A stretch of DNA of 64,000 bases, taken from positions 2,434,195 to 2,498,194 of the forward strand of contig AP017959.1 of NCBI GenBank assembly GCA_002356215.1, written 5' to 3'. Each line of letters opens with the position of its first letter. The stretch's first letter is position 1. Shown here piece by piece: positions 58,191 through 64,000 of the stretch. This DNA comes from [Synechococcus] sp. NIES-970 (GTDB lineage Bacteria; Cyanobacteriota; Cyanobacteriia; Cyanobacteriales; MRBY01). The notes beneath the pieces were generated by a model, which worked only from the letters and a program-made list of their open reading frames with translations, had not been told where the DNA came from and searched no databases. The position numbers were made by a program, and so were the translations under genes.

Positions 58191-58441
58191 CAAAAAAATC
58201 CTCCCTTGAGGGAGGTGGTCGCCAGACCGGAGGGTGTTCTCCCTTGAGGGAGGTGGCACTGAGCCCCAGCGAAGTGACGGAGGGTGTCAATCCTCCAGGG
58301 AAACAAAAGAAAATGTCGGTCAGTTCCGAGATTGGTGAGTGACCCTCTCCTAGCCCCTCCCAAGAGGGGAATGTCGGTGGGGAGCGCAGTTGGTGAATAA
58401 CTCTCCCCTAACCCCTCCAGCGGAGGGGGAGAAGAAAAGGC
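58191..58441. repeat. Interspersed repeat cluster E
   Basis: Two CCTCCCTTGAGGGAGGTG-type hairpins with differing second stems (one with GTCGCCAGAC, one with GAGCCCCAGCGAAGTGAC), then AATCCTCCAGGG, CCTAGCCCCTCCC (near 58349-58361), AGCGCAGTTGGTG (58383-58395) and CCCCTAACCCCTCCAGCGGAGGGGGAG. It is the largest copy and immediately precedes the DUF559 gene. Confidence 0.85.
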
Positions 58442-58483
58442 GGAAGTGTTGGGTAAGATTGTGAAAAAAAATGGTGCTCTGCC

Positions 58484-58885
58484 ATGCCCCGCGAAATACG
58501 TCCCTACAATCCCATCCTGAAAGAGCGCGCCCGCGAACTCCGCAAAACCATGACCAGAGGCGAAACGATCCTTTGGCAACACCTCCGCAGGAGACAAGTT
58601 CTCGGCGTCAGCTTCCTGCGTCAACGCCCCATTGATCAATTTATCGTTGACTTTTATTGCAAAGACTGGGATCTAGCCATCGAGATTGATGGCAGTAGTC
58701 ACGACAGCCTCGCCGCCCAAGAACACGACGCTTACCGCCAAGCCCGTCTCGAAGCCCTAGGGATTACTTTCCTACGATTCAGCGAGTACGATGCCCAAAA
58801 TCACCCTGACACCATTATCGAAACCATCGCGCGGTGGCTCCTCACTCATCCCCAAAAATCCTCCCTTGGGGGAAGTGACCGATAG
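58484..58885 (+). CDS. DUF559 / Vsr-like endonuclease domain protein
   Basis: 133 residues. N-terminal MPREIRPYNPILKERARELRK, then LWQHLRRRQVLGVSFLRQRPIDQFIVDFYCKDWDLAIEIDGSSHDS, in which Asp and Glu of D-x(n)-E-x-D resemble the PD-(D/E)XK nuclease core, and LGITFLRFSEYDAQNHPDTIIETI. The last residues SSLGGSDR are encoded by the repeat module of cluster F. Its position between two repeat clusters suggests that it belongs to the repeat system. Biochemical activity is unproven. Confidence 0.85.
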   Translation: MPREIRPYNPILKERARELRKTMTRGETILWQHLRRRQVLGVSFLRQRPIDQFIVDFYCKDWDLAIEIDGSSHDSLAAQEHDAYRQARLEALGITFLRFSEYDAQNHPDTIIETIARWLLTHPQKSSLGGSDR

Positions 58886-59008
58886 GCCATAGGGGATTCT
58901 CCCCTCGAGGGGAGATGCCGTCAGGCAGAGGGGGGTTAAGCTCCAGGAGAAAAATTACCCTCCCCTAGCCCCTCCCGTGGAGGGGAACAAGGGTTGTCGG
59001 AGGGTTAC
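58852..59008. repeat. Interspersed repeat cluster F
   Basis: It begins inside the end of the DUF559 gene with AAAAATCCTCCCTTGGGGGAAGTG and continues with CTCCCCTCGAGGGGAG (58901-58916), GATGCCGTCAGGCAGAGG, AAGCTCCAGGAG, and CCCCTAGCCCCTCCC (58962-58976) with GTGGAGGGGAAC. Confidence 0.85.
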
Positions 59009-59102
59009 TGGTCTTTCACACCCAGAAGAATGCAGATAAAGCACACCTGTTTGGTATGATGCTGGGACTCTAAACATTTCTACATATAGAAACGAACAAC
59101 TC

Positions 59103-60728
59103 ATGGCACCAGACTTCCCATGGTTGACGGCAATGATTGCCCTGCCAGCTCTTTCGACCCTATTGATCCCGCTGCTTCCTGACAAAGAAGGAAAAACTGT
59201 GCGCTGGTATGCCCTAATCGTCGGTTTAGTCGATTTTGCGCTGATGTGCTTTGCCTTTTGGCAACATTTTGACCCCCAGGCCACTGAGTTTCAATTGGCA
59301 GAAAGCTACAACTGGCTGCCGTCCCTAGGAATCCAATGGAGTTTGGCGGTGGATGGTATTTCTGCCCCCCTCGTCCTCTTGGCTGGTTTTGTGACGACTC
59401 TTTCGATGTTTTCTGCCTGGCAAGTAGACCGACGGCCCCGGCTATTTTATGCCTTGATGCTGCTGCTCTATTCAGCGCAGATCGGTGTTTTCGTCGCCAA
59501 AGATCTATTCCTGTTCTTCTTGATGTGGGAAATAGAATTGATTCCGGTGTACCTTCTCGTCTGCATCTGGGGCGGTAAACGACGACGCTATGCAGCGATG
59601 AAATTTTTGCTCTACACTGCCGCTGCTTCGATCTTTATTCTCGTGGCAGCCCTTGCCCTTAGCCTTAATGTCGCTGGTGGGCCGAACTTTGATCTGGCGG
59701 CGATCGCCCAACAAGATTACCCACTCAGTTTACAAATGTGGCTCTACGGCGGGCTACTGGTGGCCTTTGGCGTAAAGTTAGCCATTTTTCCCCTCCACAC
59801 TTGGCTCCCCGATGCCCACGGGGAGGCCTCTTCCCCCGTTTCGATGCTCCTGGCAGGGGTATTGCTCAAAATGGGAGGCTACGGCCTGATGCGTTTCAAT
59901 ATGGAACTGCTCCCCGATGCCCATGTGCGGTTTGCGCCCCTCCTGGTGATTTTGGGGGTCGTCAATATTGTCTATGGTGCGTTTAGTTCCTTTGGCCAAA
60001 CCAACATGAAGCGCCGCCTTGCCTATTCTTCTATTTCTCATATGGGCTTTGTGTTAATTGGTCTCGCCTCCTTTACAGACCTCGGGATCAACGGCGCCAT
60101 GTTGCAGATGCTCTCCCATGGGTTGATTGCTTCGGTGCTCTTTTTCCTCGCTGGGGTGACCTACGATCGCACCAAAACCATGGTCCTCGCCGAAATTGGT
60201 GGCCTAGGCCAAGTAATGCCCAAAGTATTTGCCCTATTTACCGTGGGGGCTCTGGCTTCCCTGGCGCTGCCGGGGATGAGCGGCTTTGTGGGGGAACTGT
60301 CGGTGTTTGTGGGCCTTGCCACCAGTGATACCTATAGTGCGACTTTCCGCACGATTACGGTTTTTCTTGCTGCGGTTGGGGTTATTCTCACGCCGATTTA
60401 TTTGCTGTCGATGCTCCGGGAAATGTTCTATACCCGCGATTTTGATCTGAGTTGCGACCTCGGTCAAGCTACCAGTGTGGCGGTTGTCGGGAATGCGCCC
60501 GTTTGCTTTGGTAATGACTGCGTTCTGCCCAGTAATGCTGTCTACGAAGATGCCCGTCCTCGGGAAATCTTTATCGCTGCCTGCTTTACGATTTTGATCA
60601 TTGGGGTGGGTTTGTATCCGAAATTGCTGATGCAAATGTACGATGCCAAAACCCAATCCTTGAACGCGACGGTGAGTCAAATTCAGGCGATCGCCCAGCA
60701 ACCGGAGCCGCCTCAACTGGCCCTCTAG
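59103..60728 (+). CDS. ndhD: NAD(P)H-quinone oxidoreductase chain 4 (NdhD)
   Basis: 541 residues with about 14 membrane helices, homologous to NuoM. Landmarks: [102 protein letters not shown], and [14 protein letters not shown]. It forms the proton-pumping arm of the thylakoid NDH-1 complex. The N-terminal [27 protein letters not shown] starts at the ATG at 59103. Which NdhD paralogue (respiratory or CO2-uptake) cannot be decided here. Confidence 0.95.
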   Translation: MAPDFPWLTAMIALPALSTLLIPLLPDKEGKTVRWYALIVGLVDFALMCFAFWQHFDPQATEFQLAESYNWLPSLGIQWSLAVDGISAPLVLLAGFVTTLSMFSAWQVDRRPRLFYALMLLLYSAQIGVFVAKDLFLFFLMWEIELIPVYLLVCIWGGKRRRYAAMKFLLYTAAASIFILVAALALSLNVAGGPNFDLAAIAQQDYPLSLQMWLYGGLLVAFGVKLAIFPLHTWLPDAHGEASSPVSMLLAGVLLKMGGYGLMRFNMELLPDAHVRFAPLLVILGVVNIVYGAFSSFGQTNMKRRLAYSSISHMGFVLIGLASFTDLGINGAMLQMLSHGLIASVLFFLAGVTYDRTKTMVLAEIGGLGQVMPKVFALFTVGALASLALPGMSGFVGELSVFVGLATSDTYSATFRTITVFLAAVGVILTPIYLLSMLREMFYTRDFDLSCDLGQATSVAVVGNAPVCFGNDCVLPSNAVYEDARPREIFIAACFTILIIGVGLYPKLLMQMYDAKTQSLNATVSQIQAIAQQPEPPQLAL

Positions 60729-60745
60729 GTTTCGTTGTCACCAAT

Positions 60746-60775
60746 AAAAAAAGCCTCCCCTAGGGGAGGCTTTTT
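60746..60775. terminator. Perfect bidirectional terminator after ndhD
   Basis: AAAAAAGCCTCCCC, TAGGGGAGGCTTTTT: an 11-bp self-complementary stem flanked by A- and T-runs. Confidence 0.92.
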
Positions 60776-60781
60776 CCTGGC

Positions 60782-60866
60782 TTAATATCTCCTCTAAGGG
60801 AAGATCATGGCTTGCTGGAAACTAGAAAAATCATCTCCAGGGGGCAGTGCCACCAGACAGAAGGGG
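60782..60866. repeat. Degenerate repeat cluster G
   Basis: It carries TCTCCTCTAAGGGAAGATC, then CATCTCCAGGGGGCAGTGCCACCAGACAGAAGGGGAGAG, recognisable but mutated relatives of the module in cluster E. It lies between ndhD and the second Amt gene. Confidence 0.45.
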
Positions 60867-60873
60867 AGAGAGA

Positions 60874-62334
60874 TTATTCCCGGAAAAAGCGGTGATAGGC
60901 TTCCATACCATGCTCACCAATATCTAACCCTTCTAATTCTTCTTCTTTGCTGACCCGTAAGCCGATGGCCAACTCCAGCATGATCCAAACAATAAAGCTA
61001 AAAGCAGCCGTAAAAATACCCACAACCACAATGCCAACTATTTGACTCAGTAGCTGGGTGAAACCGCCACCAAATAAAAGGCCAGCGGCTGGGCCTTCGC
61101 CGGAAGCATACCAAGAATACACATCGCCACCAACGCTGAATAAACCCACAGCCAGAGTGCCCCAAATGCCGCAAATAAGGTGAACAGATAGGGCCCCCAC
61201 AGGATCATCTAGGCGCCAGCTTTCAAAGGTTAACACCGCAAAAACAACAAGTACGCCGGCGATCGCCCCAATCACGATCGCCGCAGGCACATTCACGAAG
61301 GCGCAGGAGGCGGTGATCCCCACTAACCCCGCAAGGACACCATTGATGATCATCGAGAGGTCAGGCTTGCCAAATTGAATCCAAGAGGTAATCGTGGCGG
61401 CGATCGCCCCGGCTGCCGCGGCCATATTCGTCGTGACAATAATATGGCTAATGGCCTCAGGATCAGCGGCCATCGTTGAACCCGGATTAAAGCCAAACCA
61501 GCCCAACCAGAGGATGAGCCCCCCCAAGGTCGCCGTACTCATGTTGTGGCCAGGAATCGCGTTGATGCGATCGCCTGCAAATTTTTCCATGCGGGGGCCC
61601 AGTAGAAGAGCTCCCATAAGGGCGGCCCAACCACCGACGGAGTGCACCACCGTCGAACCCGCAAAATCATAAAAACCCAACGTAGCTAACCAACCGCCAC
61701 CCCAAATCCAGTGGCCCGTGATGCTATAGGAAAACGCTACCAAAAACAAACTAAAAATCACAAAAGAAACATACTTAATCCGCTCTGCCACCGCTCCCGA
61801 CACAATGGTCGCCGCAGTCCCCGCAAAGGCCAATTGAAAAAAGAATTTTGCAAATAGCGGTATCCCAGCCCAACTAAGGGAAGAAAAAATACCGCTATAG
61901 TCCGCTCCTGTGAGGGGGCTATTGTCCGCCCCGGCCAAGAAAAAGCCACTCCAGCCCACCACCGCATTGCCATCGCCGAACATCAGAGCAAAGCCGATCG
62001 CCCAAAAAGCAAGACTAGACAGCGCAAAGACAATGAGGTTTTTTGCCAGAATATTGACGGTATTTTTAGCACGGCAAAAGCCGCTTTCGAGCATCGCAAA
62101 CCCGGCGTTCATAAAGAAAACCAGAAAGGCCGCCACGGTCACCCAGAGCGTATCTAAAACGACCTGGATCGCCGGAGGAATTTCGTCGGGGAGAGTGCCC
62201 TGGGCGATCGCCGCCCCCCGCCAGAGGAGCGGTAGGACGCCAGCCAGGAGTAATAGGCGCCCAGTGCGCTGGCTTTGTCTATTGCCCAGGATAGCCTTGG
62301 GGCTAAGTAAAAATCGAGTGAATGGGAAGGTCAT
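60874..62334 (-). CDS. Ammonium transporter (Amt family), second copy
   Basis: 486 residues from the ATG at 62334. The signal-like N-terminus ([19 protein letters not shown]) precedes the Amt core: [89 protein letters not shown], and the tail [16 protein letters not shown]. It is more divergent in the periplasmic part than amt1. A GTG at 62391 is also in frame, but the position of the NtcA-type promoter favours 62334. Confidence 0.93.
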   Translation of the reverse strand: MTFPFTRFLLSPKAILGNRQSQRTGRLLLLAGVLPLLWRGAAIAQGTLPDEIPPAIQVVLDTLWVTVAAFLVFFMNAGFAMLESGFCRAKNTVNILAKNLIVFALSSLAFWAIGFALMFGDGNAVVGWSGFFLAGADNSPLTGADYSGIFSSLSWAGIPLFAKFFFQLAFAGTAATIVSGAVAERIKYVSFVIFSLFLVAFSYSITGHWIWGGGWLATLGFYDFAGSTVVHSVGGWAALMGALLLGPRMEKFAGDRINAIPGHNMSTATLGGLILWLGWFGFNPGSTMAADPEAISHIIVTTNMAAAAGAIAATITSWIQFGKPDLSMIINGVLAGLVGITASCAFVNVPAAIVIGAIAGVLVVFAVLTFESWRLDDPVGALSVHLICGIWGTLAVGLFSVGGDVYSWYASGEGPAAGLLFGGGFTQLLSQIVGIVVVGIFTAAFSFIVWIMLELAIGLRVSKEEELEGLDIGEHGMEAYHRFFRE

Positions 62335-62394
62335 AGCAAGTGTTAGACATAAACAGGCCAAAGAACTGGCCCATGGATAGGTTGCGGTCACAAT

Positions 62395-62442
62395 AATGTT
62401 GTATTACGTCATTAAAGAGGGGAAAAATGTAGCTTTTATCAC
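62395..62442 (-). promoter_or_regulatory. NtcA-activated promoter of the second Amt gene
   Basis: On the minus strand GTGATAAAAGCTAC (62442-62429) fits GTA-N8-TAC with one mismatch. After exactly 22 bases comes TAATAC (62406-62401), a good -10 box. This is the spacing of classical class II NtcA promoters and predicts induction under nitrogen limitation. Confidence 0.7.
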
Positions 62443-62561
62443 GAAGAAAACAAATTACACTCTCTAATATGAGGTTCAGGTAAATTCAGGGCATCATTTG
62501 TCCTGACCGTTGCATTTCTGGCGATCGCCTACCCCGCATTCTTCACAGATACCCATAACCC

Positions 62562-63194
62562 ATGCCGATGAACATCTCTGACAAAATCGTAATTCTCCAC
62601 CAAGGGGAGCTGCAGGGGCATATTTGGGAGAAAATCCTGCAATCCCAAGGACTCCAATCCGTGATTTTGCCCTTCAGTGTGGATCTCAAAGGAGAATTAA
62701 CCGAACTTGCCAGAATGGAACAGCCTTTACCCAGTTTGATTTTGCTGGAGCAACAATTACCCAGTTTTGATGCCAGTCAGTTTTGTCAGTGGGTATGCGC
62801 CCAAGCCCAACCAGTACCAGTGATTTTGATTGCCCCCCAGACCCGTAAAGTCAACTTGGCAGACCGGGAAGCAGCGATCGCCATGGGGGCAACTGATCTT
62901 TTACCCCAATTCGATCTCAATAGCATTGCCATCGAAGCCGTTGGTGGCCTAAAAGCCGTCGCGAAGGTTTTAGGCAATATCAATATTGTGAACAGCACCC
63001 TCGTTACTTGCATCATGGATCTCAAGCGGGAATTGGAACATCAACAACTCAAAAATCAACAACAAATACCAGTCCCACCGCCCATCCCACCAATGCCCCT
63101 GGCCGCACCGCCACCTTTACCTCAGCCCACCGCTGCCCCAACCGATGAATCTCCCAGTTCAAAGCCCCGTAAATATCGGGGGCGCGACTACTAG
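62562..63194 (+). CDS. Receiver-like protein with proline-rich tail
   Basis: 210 residues. Residues 7-130 resemble a response-regulator receiver fold (KIVILHQGELQGHIWEKILQSQG, LPSLILLEQQLPSFDASQF, QPVPVILIAPQTRKVNLADREAAIAMGATDLLPQFD). The acidic pocket is missing: the phospho-acceptor position reads E or Q rather than D. A C-terminal Pro-rich segment (PVPPPIPPMPLAAPPPLPQP) and SSKPRKYRGRDY follow. It is perhaps a protein-protein adaptor. Two ATG codons (62562, 62568) are possible. Confidence 0.65.
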   Translation: MPMNISDKIVILHQGELQGHIWEKILQSQGLQSVILPFSVDLKGELTELARMEQPLPSLILLEQQLPSFDASQFCQWVCAQAQPVPVILIAPQTRKVNLADREAAIAMGATDLLPQFDLNSIAIEAVGGLKAVAKVLGNINIVNSTLVTCIMDLKRELEHQQLKNQQQIPVPPPIPPMPLAAPPPLPQPTAAPTDESPSSKPRKYRGRDY

Positions 63195-63257
63195 ACTGGG
63201 TCACCTAACAAAAAAACCATGGCATAATAGCTCCGCTATACTGAATCGCCCAGGAAC

Positions 63258-63782
63258 ATGGATCAACATTGGCAAGGGGAATTTTGGGTGCGGGATTGGC
63301 GGGCCGGCGATCGCCTGGGGGCCGCAGCAGTCATTGAGCAGGTTTTGCAGGAGTACGGCTTACCTTGGGAACCGGAGGGGGCTGACGAAGAGTTATTTGA
63401 AATCGAGACATATTACTGGCAGACCCAAGGGGAATTTTGGGTCGTTGAACAGGCAGGCCAAATCGTTGGCACTGCCGCCTACTATCCCATCTCGCGGGGG
63501 GAAAAGGCCGTCGAAATTCGCAAAATGTATCTCCTGCCAGCAGTACGGGGTCTGGGCCTAGGCCGGTATTTATTACAAGCACTCGAACAGGCGATCGCCC
63601 AGCGGGGTTTCCAGGAAATCTGGCTCGAAACAGTCACCGTTCTCAAAGAAGCCGTACAGCTCTACGAAAACCAAGGCTATCAACGGAGCACTGGTGTGGA
63701 AACGGCCCGCTGCGACCTTGTCTATGTTAAATATTTGCCCGAAGCAGAGCGATCACTCCCTAGCGAATTTCCCCCGGTGTAA
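63258..63782 (+). CDS. GNAT-family N-acetyltransferase
   Basis: 174 residues. WRAGDRLGAAAVIEQVLQEYGLPWE starts the fold; FWVVEQAGQIVGTAAYYPI is motif D/A, EIRKMYLLPAVRGLGLGRYLLQALEQAI holds the acetyl-CoA loop (R-G-x-G-x-G), and EIWLETVTVLKEAVQLYENQGYQ completes it. Substrate unknown. Its 3' end overlaps a convergent gene by 23 bases. Confidence 0.88.
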   Translation: MDQHWQGEFWVRDWRAGDRLGAAAVIEQVLQEYGLPWEPEGADEELFEIETYYWQTQGEFWVVEQAGQIVGTAAYYPISRGEKAVEIRKMYLLPAVRGLGLGRYLLQALEQAIAQRGFQEIWLETVTVLKEAVQLYENQGYQRSTGVETARCDLVYVKYLPEAERSLPSEFPPV

Positions 63783-64000
63783 GGTACTCAGCCTCCTCCA
63801 AAAACGCTTGTAATGCTGCGGGGAAAGAGCCATAGTTCACCCACTTGCCTTCACAATCGCCCTGGTCATTAAAGTCACCTTGGCATTCTTCCAGGCCCCA
63901 GTCACTGGTCCTGTCATAGCGATATCGCATCAAGTCCCAGCCGGCTTGGGCTTCCCCGAGAATGGCTTTGGTCGCCACATAGCCGGCCAAAACACCATTT
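63760..64000 (-). CDS. C-terminal fragment of a gene continuing beyond the window
   Basis: An open frame of 79 codons that runs off the right edge. It reads NGVLAGYVATKAILGEAQAGW, DLMRYRYDRTSDWGLEECQGDFNDQGDCEGKW and ends YLTPGEIR. It has two cysteines and no recognised family signature. The overlap of 23 bases with the convergent GNAT gene is real as read. The complete gene is needed to classify it. Confidence 0.4.
   Translation of the reverse strand, partial: NGVLAGYVATKAILGEAQAGWDLMRYRYDRTSDWGLEECQGDFNDQGDCEGKWVNYGSFPAALQAFLEEAEYLTPGEIR

Noticed and set aside
58136-58639. 167-codon minus-strand frame across the repeats and DUF559 gene
   Set aside because: It spans palindromic repeats and the start of a convincing plus-strand gene; composition is not protein-like.
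51841-59008. CRISPR array
   Set aside because: The repeats have irregular spacing, inverted copies and no constant spacer length; no cas genes are present.

Overview
The window reads as the chromosome of a unicellular marine-type cyanobacterium. The octamer GCGATCGC (HIP1) is scattered through genes and gaps. There is a phycocyanin operon (cpcBACDEF), a phycocyanobilin synthase (pcyA), the thylakoid NDH subunit ndhD, a PucC-like transporter, the proton-extrusion protein pxcA and a cyanobacterial-type glutamate-cysteine ligase. The order amt1-cpcBACDEF and the protein sequences look like Picosynechococcus (Synechococcus sp. PCC 7002 and relatives). That assignment is from memory of gene order and was not searched.

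Layout. 0-10.6 kb: a beta-propeller-like secreted protein, an HbpS-like protein, a carotenoid oxygenase, an ABC solute-binding lipoprotein, two pentapeptide-repeat proteins, trpD, a fibrillin-like protein, hemL with an odd conserved-looking tail, and a small 2Fe-2S protein. 11-17.3 kb: ammonium transporter amt1, then the cpc operon, which has stem-loops between cpcA and cpcC and between cpcC and cpcD. 17.4-22.6 kb: an oxidoreductase, a thioesterase, a gamma-glutamylcyclotransferase-like protein, a HIT protein, a DUF2949 protein, tRNA-Arg(CCG), small proteins and pcyA. 22.7-30.3 kb: a TatA-like protein, a three-gene Gld-type ABC exporter operon, gpmI, secG, a matrixin-like protease and a coiled-coil protein. 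30.3-36.5 kb, all on the minus strand: UDP-glucose dehydrogenase and UDP-glucuronate decarboxylase, a PucC-like carrier, a YraN-like protein, a stress-protein-like gene and a cysteine/cystine lyase. 36.5-51.6 kb: housekeeping and envelope genes including a LysM/M23 endopeptidase, trmL, gshA, ftsY, a PSII S4 protein, photolyase and ilvB.

51.8-60.9 kb is different in character. It carries a family of GC-rich, palindrome-rich interspersed repeats in nearly every gap. It also holds a PIN-domain toxin-antitoxin pair, two type IV pilin genes, and a DUF559 (Vsr-like) endonuclease gene lying between two repeat clusters with its last codons inside one of them. This is the best candidate for an undescribed element. 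Between and after these lie a UvrD-like protein, pxcA, ndhD and a second ammonium transporter with a good NtcA-type promoter. The window closes with a receiver-like protein, a GNAT acetyltransferase and a truncated gene.

How the genes work together. hemL (5-aminolevulinate for tetrapyrroles), pcyA (bilin), cpcE/F (bilin attachment) and cpcBACD (phycocyanin rod) form a light-harvesting set. amt1, amt2 and trpD/ilvB/gshA serve nitrogen and amino-acid/thiol metabolism. ugd and uxs make UDP-xylose for surface polysaccharide. pilA, the Gld-type ABC operon and the M23 protein concern the cell surface. No rRNA, CRISPR array, insertion sequence with transposase, or prophage was seen.
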